The translations under genes were made by a program, and so were the position numbers. Below the pieces are notes generated by a model. It did no database searches and was not told the origin of the DNA. It saw only the letters and a program-made list of their open reading frames with translations. A DNA stretch of 64,000 nucleotides from Cunninghamia lanceolata (taxonomy: Eukaryota; Streptophyta; Pinopsida; Cupressales; Cupressaceae), in contig BSBN01000860.1 in the NCBI GenBank assembly GCA_027924645.1, positions 8,370,001 to 8,434,000 on the forward strand, given 5' to 3'. Positions 50,539-61,952 of the stretch are shown here, one piece after another (positions within the stretch are counted from its first letter, which is position 1; every line of letters begins with the position of its first letter).

Positions 50539-51095
50539 TCACTCTACCACCATATCACTCCACTTCTTCGCATTAATCTCTTGCTGCCCCTTCCAATTCT
50601 TGTGTACACTCATCTTTACTGCATGTCCCCTTTTGCTGCCTCCATGACATCTCACGTAAACTTTGAACCAAGCTGCATTTAATGCTCCTAGTGCCTCTCA
50701 TGACTCGCCAACTTTAGATCCTTTCAATCTACCATCTTCTTGAATTTTCCTAACTTGTCCACAAAAGGTGCTTGGTTGATGTCTCTGTAACTTCCATCCC
50801 GCCACCATAGCATGCTACGCTCAGACTCCAGACATTGTGATGCCAGGTGCCAGTTTTTGAATGTGAAATCTAGCTCCAGCTCCACCATGTAATATCCCAC
50901 ATTCGTCTGCACTATGCAGGTGATGGAAAATAGCTTGTGTTTCCATTCTATCTTATTAATTGCCCCCACAGTGTCTATTAATGGGTTTTCATGCAAGTGA
51001 CAAAGCTTCAAGGCAATTACGTGCTCGTCAATGTACGCATGGGCAATCCATTTGACCCAGGTGAGCAAGCTCACTAAGGCCTTACCATTATTCAA
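50539..51095 (-). pseudogene. Unrecognised protein-coding remnant, frameshifted
   Basis: A 123-codon frame from ATG at 51095 to a stop at 50724 has protein-like composition, rich in W, H and C. Examples are YYMVELELDF, CLESERSMLWWRDGSY and ending GKFKKMVD. Just beyond the stop another frame continues in the same style: ALGALNAAWFKVYVRC, then VHKNWKGQQEINAKKW, to a TGA at 50539. One frameshift plus a stop would account for the break. I do not know the family. Neighbours give no hint: minisatellites upstream and AT-rich DNA downstream. Confidence 0.45.
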
Positions 51096-51276
51096 TTTTT
51101 GCTTGTTTACTCTGTCTTTGTGTTTGTATTTTTGACTTTTATCTGTTGCAGATTTCCTTGTTGGTGTGAAGTTTTCTTGTTTTTGAACACTATGGAATCT
51201 GTGTTCAGAAACACACTAATTTTATGGAAATTAATCTTCTGTTCAAGCATTGATCTCTTTCAAAATGAGGTTGTTT

Positions 51277-51545
51277 TTATTTCATTATAGTAACAAATAA
51301 TATTGTTGGTTGTTTCAGTGCCATAGATAAATTAGAGGTTATTTTTTTGTCATTATAGAAACAAATAATAGTGTTGGTTGTTTTGGTGCCATAGATAAAT
51401 ATGGGGTTATTTTTATTTTCATTACAGTAACAAATAATATTGTTGGTTGTTTTGGTTCCATAGATAAATATATGGGTTTTTTTTTTATTTTCATTACAAA
51501 AGCAAATAATATTGTTTGTTGTTTCGATGCCATAGATAAATCTTG
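51277..51545. repeat. Tandem repeat, about 66 bp, 4 copies
   Basis: ACAAATAATATTGTTGGTTG followed by GCCATAGATAAAT recurs four times with T-run length variation. Confidence 0.85.
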
Positions 51546-51661
51546 GGTTGTTTAATTTTCATTAGGGTTTCTCTTTTTATTAGGTTTTTGTTTCATCTTT
51601 TTCATAGGTTATCTTTATTTATTTGTCATAAATCTTTTTCATTGTTTATTTCTCATAAATT

Positions 51662-52125
51662 TGTTTCTCTAGGGTTTATATTGCAAATATTACAATTATA
51701 GGTTAGCATTTGTGTTTCCCTAAGTTTTATATTGCAAATATTACAATTATAGTTTAGCATTTCTCTTTCCCTAGGGTTTCTATTGCAAATATTATAGTCA
51801 TAGTGGTTCACTTGTGTTTCCCTATGGTTTATATTGCAAAGATTACAATCATAGTTTAGCATTTGTGTTTTCTTAGGGTTTATATTGCAAATATTATAGT
51901 CATAGTTTAGCATTTGTGTTTCCCTAGGGTTTATATTGCAAATATTACAATCATAGTTTAGCATTTATGTTTCCCTAGGGTCTCTATTACAAATATTATA
52001 GTCATAGTGATTCACTTGTGTTTCCTTGTAGTTTATATTGCCAATATTATAGTCATAGTTTAGCATTTATGTTTCCCTAAGGTTTATAATGCAAATATTA
52101 TAGTCATAGTTTAGCATTTGTGTTT
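51662..52125. repeat. 51-bp minisatellite, 9 copies
   Basis: Unit reads roughly TTTCCCTAGGGTTTATATTG then CAAATATTACAATCATAG and TTTAGCATTTGTG. Because 51 is a multiple of three, the minus strand stays open as a 17-residue peptide repeat MLNYDCNICNINPRETQ for about six units. One variant unit (GTGGTTCACTT) recurs at about 51806 and 52007, hinting at higher-order amplification. No promoter or homologous protein suggests the frame is used. Confidence 0.92.
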
Positions 52126-52134
52126 CATAGGTTC

Positions 52135-52930
52135 TGCATTATCCCTATTCCTAAACCCTCAAAGGGCTCGATACTATACCTTAAACCCTAATCCCTTATC
52201 CCTAAACCCTCTAACCCTATCCCTAATCCCTATACCCTCGACACTCTACTTTAACCCTAATCCCTTAACCCTCAACCCTATCCCTAAACCCTCAACCCTC
52301 GAACCTCAACCCTCAAGCCTCAATGTCAAACTCTAATCGCTCAACCCTTAACCCTAATCCATCAACCCTAAAACCTATCCCTAAACCCTCAACACTATAC
52401 CCTAAACCCTAATCCCTCAACCCTAAACCCTATCCCTAAAGCCTCTCTCATTTTATTATATCTTTCCCCTCACCTCTCTACCTATCCATAAACCCTAAAC
52501 CCTATCCATGAACCCTCTACCCTTGACACTATATGTTAAACCATAATCCCTTAATCCTCAGCCCTAAATCCTCAACCCTGAATCCTTAAACCTTCAACCC
52601 TAAACCCTATCCCTAATGCCTCTACCCTAAACTCTATCCCTATTCCTAAACCCTCAACCCTCAACACTATACCTTAAACCCTAATCCCTTATCCCTAAAC
52701 CCTAAACCTATCCCTCAACCCTTAACCCTTAAAACTTAAACCCTAAAACCTATCCCTAAACCTTTGACACTCAACATTGTATCTTAAACCCCAATCCCTT
52801 AACCCTCAGCCATAAAGCCTCAACCCTCAATCGATAAACCTTCAACCCTAAACCCTATCCCTAATCCCTCTACCCTTGACACTCTACTTTAACCCTAATC
52901 CCTTGACCATCAACCCTATCCCTAAACCAA
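52135..52930. repeat. Interstitial telomere-like array, part 1
   Basis: Degenerate CCCTAAA/CCCTAAT/CCCTCAA words nearly end to end, with higher-order phrases such as CTCAACACTATACCTTAAAC repeated. Plant telomeres are perfect TTTAGGG arrays, so this is an old internal array. Confidence 0.93.
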
Positions 52931-53131
52931 CTCTACTTTAGATTTAATACTCTAATATTGCATTGATTTAATACTCTACTATTAAAGCTTAACATTCACA
53001 CAAATGCAGACATGTTCATATTATAGAAGACTGCATTATATTAGACTATTAGAGATCCCTTAGAAAAATGTAAAAACAAAACTACTTTGCCTTATGTTAG
53101 CTTACAATTAAACCCCTTCTTTTTGACACTC

Positions 53132-54775
53132 TTATCTTAATAAAGTAAGAGTAATAAGAATATAAGGCAGAGAATTTGATCTTACTAGTATGCATGGTCG
53201 GTTTACATTTCGTGAATTCATTTTCATTGAATAAAAAGGTTTATCTGATTTGAAAGGTGGGGCAGAGTTCATTGTCATGTACTTTTCTAGATGATAGGGT
53301 CCATAATGTCCAGGGTTCTTCAAAGAAAGGCCTGTAACAAAATTAAGTTTTTGTTATACAAATCCTCTTGGTAAAGCTACAATTCAAATGCTTTCTTTGA
53401 AAATTGAAATAAATTAAATTAGACTTATAATTTTAATTTTCTTCCATTGCTTCAACAACATCATTGTTTTCTTCATCAAAAACCAATTCAATCAGTAACT
53501 TGCTACCCATTGGTCGACTTGAACTACATCCTCTGTTAGAAGGACATTTTTTATCTGTATCAATGTTGGTATTCATAAGCTGAAGAGCATTGATATTTTT
53601 CACACACCCTATTCTTTGAAATATCTTAACCTTAAAATATGACTTGGATATGTACTTGAACATAGCGAAATCTCCAATCTCCAACCCATGATGATTCACA
53701 AAATTTTCCCAACCCTGCCTAAATTCTATTTTATTTATGGTACCCCCTAATTGTACATCCCACTCCTACCCACCTGGACCTTGCAACACCGTATGTTTGT
53801 CTGTGTTGTCTATAAACTATGAAACAAAGGCAGGAGGAATGTGCTACCATAAACACATTACACAATTAGATTTTACAAGTTCTTAACAGTGTACAGGAAA
53901 TAAAAGAATAAAAAATAATGTATAGAGTTACCAGTTTTTGTGTAAAGTCTCCAAGTAGAATTTTGAAGGAGGCACACCCATTAAACCAATTCATTCAGCA
54001 ACTTGATGCCCATTGGTTGACTTGAACTGCATACTCTGTTAGAAGAAGGGCATCTCTTATCTGTATCAATGTTGGTATTCATAAGCCAAAGAGCATTGAT
54101 ATTTTTCACACACCTTGTTCTTTGAAATATCTTAACCTTAAAATATGACTTGGATATGTACTTGAACACAACAAAATCTCCAATCTCCAACCCATGATGA
54201 TTCACAAAATTTTCCCAACCTTGCCTAAATTCTAGTTTATTTATGGTACCCCCTAATTGCACATCCCACTCTTGCCCACCTAGGCCTTGCAACACCATAT
54301 GTTCATCTATGTTGTCTATAAATTATGAAACAAATGCAGGAGGAATGCACTACCATAAACACATTACACAATTAGATTTTACAAGTTCTTAACAGTGTAG
54401 AGGAAATAAAAGAATGAAAAATAATGTATAGAGTTACTAGTTTTTGTGTAAAGTCTCCAAGCATAACTTTGAAGAAGGAGGCACACCCATTAAACCAATT
54501 CATTCAACAACTTGCTACCCATTGGTTGACTTGAATTGCATACTCTGTTAGAAGAAGGGCATCTTTTATCTGTATCAATGTTGGTATTCATAAGCTGAAG
54601 AGCGTTGATTGTTTTCACACACCCTGTTCTTTGAAATATCTTAACCTTAAAATATGACTTGGATATGTACTTGAACACAACAAAATCTCCAATCTCCAGC
54701 CCATGATGATTCACAAAATTTTCCCAACCCTGCCTAAATTCTAATTTATTTATGGTACCCCTTAATTGTACATCC
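53132..54775 (-). pseudogene. Tandem B3 (REM-type) DNA-binding domain units, degenerate
   Basis: Units of about 505 bp repeat on the minus strand. The two readable units each have a short exon (FKILLGDFTQKL in one), an 88-bp intron (53844-53931 and 54350-54437), then a second exon IPPAFVS...FIDN, EWDVQLGGTINKLEFRQGW, NHHGLEIGDFVVFKYISKS and FKVKIFQR. Together these make one B3 fold, which in plants binds DNA in the nucleus. A third unit (54482-54775) is cut off at its 5' side by telomere-like repeat. Further left (53132-53323) lies the first half of another, more diverged B3 domain (KPFYSMKMNSRNVNRPCIL). Both complete units have a stop between FVS and FID (TAG in one, TAA in the other). A CP-rich linker with NTNIDTDKRCPSSNR follows each domain. 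Non-functional as it stands. Confidence 0.85.
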
Positions 54776-56745
54776 CTAAACCCTAAACCCTAATCCCTTA
54801 TCCCTAAACCCTAATCCCTAATCCCTAAACCATAAACCCTAATTATAATTTATGGTATCCTAATCCCTAAACCCTAAACCCTAATCCCTTATCCCTAAAC
54901 CATAGACCGTATCCCTAAATCCTCAACCCTCAACAATTAAACCTTAAATCCTAAACCATATCCCTAATGCCTCCACCCTAAATGCTATCCCTATTCCTAA
55001 ACCCTCAACCCTCAACACTATACCTTAAACCCTAATCCCTTATCCCTAAACCCTAATCCCTATCCCTCAACCCTTAACCCTTAAAACTTGAACCCTAAAA
55101 CCTATCCCTACACCCTTGACACTCAACACTATATCTGAAACCCTAATCCCTTAACCCTCATCCCTAAAGCCTCAACCCTAAATCCTTAAACCTTCAACCC
55201 TAAACCTTATCCCTAATCCCTCTACCCTTGACACTCTACATTAACCCTAATCCCTTGACCATCAACCCTATCCCTGAACCCTCAATCCTCAACCCTCAAC
55301 TCTCAACATTAAACCCTAATCCATCAACCCTAAACCCTAATCCCTCAACCCTAAACCCTAACCCTAAACCATCAACCCTCAACACTATACCTTAAACCCT
55401 AATCCTTATGCCTCAACCCTTAACCCTTAAAACTTAAACCTATCCCTACACCCTCAACACTTGACACTATATCTTAAGCCTTAAACCCTCATCCCTAAAG
55501 CCTCAACCCTCAATCCTTAAACCTTCAACCCTAAACCCTATCCCTAATCCCTCTACCATCGACACTCTAACCCTAATCCCTTGACCATCAACCCTATCCC
55601 TAAACCCTCAACCCTCAACTCTCAACATTAAATCCTAACTTGTCAACCCTAAACCCTAATCCCTCAACCCTAAACCCTATTCCTAAACCCTTAACCCTCA
55701 ACACTAAACCTTAAACCCTAAAACCTAATCCCTCAACCCTCAACCCTCAACCCTAATCCCTCATCCCTAAACCCTAAACATTATCGCTATTCCTAAACCC
55801 TCAACCCTTGACACTACAACGTAAACCCTAAACCCTATCCCTCAACCCTTAACCCTTAAAACTTAAACCCTAAAACCTATCCCTAAACCCTCGACGCTCA
55901 ACACTATATCTTAAACCCTAATCCCTTAACCCTCAGCCCTAAATCCTCAACCCTCAATCGTTAAACCTTCAACCCTAAACCCTATCCCTAATCCCTCTAC
56001 CCTCGACACTCTACTTTAAACCGAATCCCTTGACCATCAACCCTATCCCTAAACCCTCAACCCTCAACCCTTAACTCTCAACATTAAACCCTAATCCATC
56101 AACAACCCTAAACCCTAATCTCTCAACCCTAAACCCTATCCCTAAACCCTCAACCCTCAACACTATTCCTAAAACCATAATCCCTCAACTCTAAACTTTA
56201 CTCCCTCAACCCTAAATCCTAAACCCTATCCCTAGACACTCAACCCTCAGCACTATACCTTAAACCTTAATCCCTCAACCCTCAACCCTCAACTCTCAAC
56301 CCTCAACCCTAATCCCTAAACCCAAAATGCTATTCCTATTCCTAAACCCTCAACCCAAGACACTATACCTTAAACCCTAATCCCTTACCCCTAAACCTTA
56401 AACCCTATCCCTCAACCCCTAACCCTTAAACCTTAAACCCTAAAACCTATCCCTAAACCCTCAACCATATACCCTCAACCATATACTTAAGCCCTAATCC
56501 CTCAATCATCAACCCTATACCTTAAACCCTGAAGCCTATAGCCACAAACCCTCATCCATAGACCATATAACCTCACCCTTATATCCTAAACCCTGAATAT
56601 TATGCCTCAACCCTATACTTAAATTAAACCTAAACCATACATGCTCTCAACCCAAGTCACCCTATGCCTTATATACCCTCAATCCATATCGTAAACCCTA
56701 AACCCTAATCCTCGTGCCTTACACACTTAATCTTATACACTCAAT
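54776..56745. repeat. Interstitial telomere-like array, part 2
   Basis: About 2 kb of degenerate CCCTAAA-type words, starting exactly where the third B3 unit stops (TGTACATCCC into TAAACCCTAAACCC). Larger phrases, for example CCTCTACCCTCGACACTCTA, recur every few hundred bases and are shared with part 1, showing amplification of longer blocks. Confidence 0.93.
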
Positions 56746-57859
56746 TGTTGGTAAGAGATAATGTGGCTTCATAAGTGTTTTCATTGATGGCAACAAAGTC
56801 TATTCTACACATCTGCAGTACATAATATGCCTATACCGGAAGTCAGAGTGAAGATTGTTTTGGTCCGGTGGACAAGAAAAAAGTATGCAACATGGTTCGA
56901 CAATCAGATCCGGATCTCTCAAATGGTGTAACTCAATAAGTTGTGGACTTGGACAAGTTAAGAAGGGTATCATGACTATTGTATTCTAGAGATTTAGCCT
57001 CCGATGATACAGCATGAAAAAGATATGAGCTTATGAGTGATGGGTTCTAGTCAGACAGAGGAAGAACTGACCGATAGAGTACTAGACTTCAATCTGGATG
57101 TATGAAAGGTCTTGATCAAGTGGTTTGTGGCATTATACAGTATTGGCCGACATGATTAATGACTTCTATGTCTAAGTTTTTGATGCGCATCATCAACCAA
57201 GCAAGGATTCAACTGATAGAACAAAAACTTACAAAAATCTCAAATGTTCTTGTTGCCGACTATGAAGTTGTTGGAAATCCTTGATGTGGATATATATACT
57301 CGATGGATTCAAGCTTGTGGGATATATATTTGAATGGTGAAGTGGAAGAAAATATAGGAAGAAGTGCAAAAACAAAGATCTAAATCTGAAGTATGACTGA
57401 AGAGTGATATTGAGTAGAGGAAGAATGAAATGTGCCAGATCAGTTTACAGTGCCTAACTAGAACTGAATTCTTGCATGTATGGATGTTGTTCATCAATTT
57501 ATATACTTTGGTATCATCTGTAAGCATTTGTAGACATTAAGTCTCTTGTAGGCAATGGGCCTCTTGTGATCAGTGTGCTCAGGCAGTGAGCCCTAATTAG
57601 CAAGTGCCAAATTTGTACTCCTTATTCTTTTAACAAAGAATACAATCTTGGGTTAGTCACCCCGTGGTTTTTCCCTTAACAGGGTTTCCATGTAAAAATC
57701 CTTGTGTTGTGTGTTAATTTCATTTCAGTTTTTATGGTTGCCTTTGCTTTCATTTTTTGATATAGCACTAAATGTTAAGATAAGAAAAGAAAGTAAAAAG
57801 AAGAAAAGTTATAAGATAACTGATTCACCCCCCCTTAGTTATCTACATTGTTTTCAACA
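56746..57859 (+). mobile_element. Solo copia LTR (family A-related), 1114 bp
   Basis: Begins TGTTGGTAAG and ends TTTTCAACA. Near its 3' end it has CTGATTCACCCCCCC and the CAATGGGCCTCTTGTGATCAG region, matching the minus strand of the LTR at 6826-8169. Flanks are TCAAT (56741-56745) and TCAAC (57860-57864), a 5-bp target duplication with one mismatch. No internal region is attached, so it is what remains after LTR-LTR recombination. It sits inside the telomere-like array, which resumes on its right. Confidence 0.82.
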
Positions 57860-57869
57860 TCAACAACCT

Positions 57870-57965
57870 GAATATTAACCCTCTAATCTCTACCCTCTAC
57901 CCTCTACCTATTACTTAAGCCCTAATCCCTCAACCCTCAACCGTCAACCCTCAAAACTATACAGG
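57870..57965. repeat. Telomere-like array, remnant beyond the solo LTR
   Basis: CCCTCTACCCTCTACC and CCCTCAACCGTCAACC words continue the interrupted array for about 95 bp. Confidence 0.85.
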
Positions 57966-57989
57966 CTCAGGTCCTTATATACCCTAAAC

Positions 57990-58075
57990 CCAAAACACTT
58001 GCATACATACATGCATGCATACATACATACATACATACAAGCATGCATACATACCTACAAGTATACATATATACA
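57990..58075. repeat. (CATA)n-type microsatellite
   Basis: ACATACATGCATGCATACAT and related tetranucleotides, imperfect. Confidence 0.9.
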
Positions 58076-58125
58076 TCCATGAAACATAATTATGAAACTT
58101 GAACATAACTCATTCAAAAGAAGCT

Positions 58126-58231
58126 ATAACGTGAGCGTGTTATAACGCGCTCGTGTTATGTTGACCTGGGAAAACACCGACAAACATGTAAAAAAGGAAA
58201 AAAAAAGCACAATATAATGCGCTCGCGTTAT
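58126..58231. repeat. Three copies of an 18-bp CpG-rich motif
   Basis: ATAACGTGAGCGTGTTAT (58126-58143), ATAACGCGCTCGTGTTAT (58142-58159, overlapping by 2) and ATAATGCGCTCGCGTTAT (58214-58231). Each starts ATAA, ends TTAT and is near-palindromic, in AT-rich surroundings. Function unknown. Confidence 0.8.
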
Positions 58232-59642
58232 ATGGTTCTTTGGGAATCCCAAGCCTTAGGCTTGGGATTTTCTTTAGATTTCCAACCCAAAGGCTTGGAG
58301 TGCCTTTTCAACATCCACAGACGTGTTTTTGCAAATTCTACAAGATTTCACATAATTTTGTTCGTGCTAACCCTTAGATTTACACGTGTTTCAAGATCGA
58401 ACAAATCGAACACCTGGGTAATGTTAGGATTTCTCTTATCTATTTAACAATGTAGTTTTTTTCACATTTTGACAATGTTAAGCCTTTCATCTTTAATTTC
58501 TTTTGTTTGTGTGTCTTTTTTAGGCAAAAACCATTGTTTGGTCTTTTTTTCATTGTAAATTAACCATTCATTGCAATTTCAAAAAAATTACATATTTAGA
58601 AACTAGACTCCATTCTACACATATTAAAAAAAATAATTTTCAATTAGTTTTCAAAATTTATAGGGGTAGCACGGCCAAAATTCTATTTTTTAGGATGTGT
58701 TCACTTTGAAAATTAGAAAAAAAATCAAATATTCATCAAAAAATTATTAGAAAAATGAGGCATAAACTACATGTTGTTAGCTAATTTCTCACTGAAGTGA
58801 TTTTAAAAATACCCCAAAAAATTTAACCTTTTGAGAGAGCCACAAAACATGCTATGTTATGTTTTTTTGATAGAAACAACACCAATTTCTCTGGCTCCCT
58901 CTTTTGAACCCCTTATTTTATACCATTTTCAAAAAAAAAATAGTTTAGAAAGTAGACTCGGAGCACTACGAACATTGCTTTGGTTGCATCTCCAAATTTT
59001 GAGTGTAACTATGCTCAATTTCTCATCCAAGGCCAACATTTCCTGATTTCAGAAAAAAGTGGCCACTTAAGACCCCTTTTTGGCCCCCCATCTTCTTGCA
59101 CTTACCCATTGAATTTTTAATACATCGGTCTACCTCTTTGCACTATGCTCTGAAATAGGCTCTCTCCTTCAGGAAAGCTAATATGGGATTAGGAAGAAAT
59201 GCTAAATTCCTGCTCAAGCCTTGCAAGCGAAGTTGCCCATCACATTAGGATTAATTAGCCATTACTATGTTTTAATCTAATATGACTCTTTTTCCTTTGT
59301 ATTGATCAATGATACCTATTTATAGGTTGTAGTCATCAGCATAATTTTTTTCATAGGCCATTTCTTATAGTTCATACTCGTAGACATAATATCTATGTCA
59401 TAAGATTTGATTTCTATATCGTTATTTTTTAACATTCACCTTTCCACTTTAAAAAAAGATATCTATCGAAGCCAGTAATATTAACTTTGAACCATTATTT
59501 TTCAACGCTATTATATAAAAAAAGATATATAAATTTAAAAAAATATTATTTATATGTCACATAATAATTTATATATTTTCCAATATTTGTTATATATATA
59601 CTATTTAAATTAACTTATAAGAAATCTAATAGCTTACCTTTC
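58232..59642. other. Intergenic, no recognisable gene
   Basis: AT-rich, with short domain-free frames on the plus strand. Nothing supported. Confidence 0.55.
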
Positions 59643-59644
59643 CC

Positions 59645-59676
<32 letters not shown>
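59643..59676. repeat. (GA)n microsatellite
   Basis: About 16 GA dinucleotides in a row. Confidence 0.92.
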
Positions 59677-59679
<3 letters not shown>

Positions 59680-60627
59680 TATGTGGCATTGCAACTTGTG
59701 TCTCTAATGGAAATCACATACAAAAACAAAAACAAATGCAAATGCTATCTTATTTCCTGCTGCCACAAGTTAAATCTATTGGTACAAGGTCAACAAGTGG
59801 GCAACAATAAATTGAAGAGTTGTTACAAATTGTTCTTAAAATATATACTAGATTTTAGACATTTTAAATCAACTTCTTGCATCTACATTGTTATTCCTCA
59901 TTTTGCAACATCACTCAAGGAACACATATAAATCTCCATAGCTCCTCAAAGGTGTTCATCAATAATGCAAGTCTAATTATTGCACAAGGTAAGATGAACC
60001 AATATTTAGATCACAAAACATCTCAAGTCAATTTCACACAATATGGATTGAAATTACATCCATATGAAACCCATTACAAAAATTGGGCTCCTGACTAGAC
60101 ACATGCCCATAGACCAAGATATAAACAAGAAATACCTTAGACTATCTCCAAACACTCTCAAGCTACTGGGAAAGCATGACTAGCATCAACCACCTCTTCC
60201 ACCCAGGGTTTCACAACATTTGTAGACCAACCTCTATAATGACCCACTAAAGAAGGAAAGCACACACCATAGTAGATCTCTTGTTGGCACTAAGACCTAT
60301 GCATTGTCACCGCCAACTTCTAGCCACTAACAATGATGATGAACATGTAAACTAGATAAAACTTTGCCCACATTTCCACAAAAATCCTACAAAACCCTTA
60401 CTTCATAACTCAACTATTTTGTCCACATTACCCACTCAAATAGCAGAGGATAATGGGATCATGGTATGTTTCCTACAAATTATCTTCATATAGACAAAAT
60501 CAAGAATACTTCTTAGAATCAAATACTAGTCGCAGTGGGGAAGGGTGTATATTTTGTTTATGACTAATCGGTGCATAAGACGATATTTAAAGCCAGTAGG
60601 CTCCCATATTCTCCACATAGTTTACAT
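59677..60627. other. Intergenic, no recognisable gene
   Basis: No domain-bearing frame, RNA gene or repeat identified. Confidence 0.55.
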
Positions 60628-60790
60628 AATGCCGCAGTTTTACGGAGCTAATTCGTTTACATACTCATACATTGCATTATAATTTGTATACGAGTCTTCA
60701 TCCATGTTAGACTATTATCTCTCAAAAGTCTTTTTCACTACAAATCACTTCACCGCCTTAATAAGATGATAAACCTTACAAATAAATATA
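60628..60790 (-). repeat. Dispersed repeat, copy 2 (partner at 50070-50235)
   Basis: Shares the ordered blocks listed for the partner. On the minus strand an ATG opens MDEDSYTNYNAMYEYVNELA before a TAA, which agrees with the partner at most positions and so may be a transposon protein start. Confidence 0.75.
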
Positions 60791-61779
60791 AGTATCTACC
60801 CTGCCAAAGACGTATCGTATTTTCTCTACCGTAGACGACAATACATCTTATCTTTTAAGACGTGCGGACGGTGTGCTGTGCGACTCACTTGGGTGGATTC
60901 CTCATCTCTTTGGAATCTTTCCACTGATCCGTCAATTTCGGTGCGCAGAAAGTCTCACACGTACATTTTCCTTCCGTCTTCGTTTTTCCATGTGATCGCT
61001 GTCTGAAGCCTGCAAAATGCAGTAACTGACATGGGACCAGAGAGCCGGTAGACTTACTGATTTTACCTAAAAACTTAATGACCAACACCCGATCGCACCG
61101 TAGATCCAAACCTAACACCTCCTAATCCATTTAAAACGTACGTTGGCTGGCAGGTAACAATTAGTCTTTTTGGGGTTTGGGTTGGATTAGGTAAGACAGT
61201 TTAAATGTTTTCAAATATTAACACATTTTATTTTTAAAAATGTATAGCATTTAATTATTACACATTCCTTTAGTGAGGAGCATTACATGAAATATATACA
61301 TCAATGGTTCAGATTAAAAGGACTACCATCAAACAAATTTTGACCATAAATTTTTTGAAATAAGTCATAAATGTTGAGAAACAAAAAAAACTCTTATTTA
61401 TTATTATTTTAATTCATTATAACATTAGTGGATGGTACAATTCCTCTACATTAAAAGCTAACAAAGAAAAGTAGAAAAGACTAGAAATCTTGCGAGATTT
61501 TGTTTGGTCTGATCCCTCTTTAATCACCATCACACCTGTTTGATTTATCGATTTGGTCTGTGACTCCTATCACCCACATCACTTCAGTCACCGTTTAATG
61601 ACATCGATTCAGTCACTATTAATGTCGATCCCTAAGATAAGAAGAGATCGAGTGAAAGATTTGCAAGTGTGAAATTCTAGAATTATCATATCTATCTAGG
61701 ATGCTTATTTTGGAATCAAAGAATCCCTTTGTTACACAACTCTTTCGCTGAAACCCACAATTATATATGTCTCATGTTC
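60791..61779. other. GC-richer patch, no recognisable gene
   Basis: 60830-61110 is less AT-rich than its surroundings and has a 77-codon minus-strand frame without a domain. It might be an old promoter or 5' UTR. The rest is AT-rich. Confidence 0.4.
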
Positions 61780-61863
61780 TATATATAGGCATCTTGTGTA
61801 GAGAGCTTCAAAGAGAATCGACCAGAGTCTTTCTCACATTTTCTCCCCGCAGCGCAGAAACAC

Positions 61864-61952
61864 ATGATATCTCTTAACGGCTTTGGCAGCAAATTTAGTT
61901 GTGCAAGGCTTGTATTGTTCCATCTTAGAGCTGGATCTTTAGCTTTAACATG
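61864..61952 (+). CDS. Candidate first exon, weak
   Basis: A TATATATA box at 61780-61787 lies 77 bp before an ATG that opens MISLNGFGSKFSCARLVLFH and runs to a possible ATG/GTAACT splice donor at 61952. The peptide is basic and hydroxylated like an organelle transit peptide. If unspliced it stops at once. No downstream exon is recognised, so this may be chance. Confidence 0.15.

Noticed and set aside
51653..51964. A real protein with 17-residue CxxC repeats
   Set aside because: Explained by a 51-bp minisatellite; no start context, promoter or homologous domain supports it.
52135..57965. A true chromosome end
   Set aside because: Repeat words are degenerate and interrupted by B3 units and a solo LTR, and non-telomeric DNA continues on both sides.
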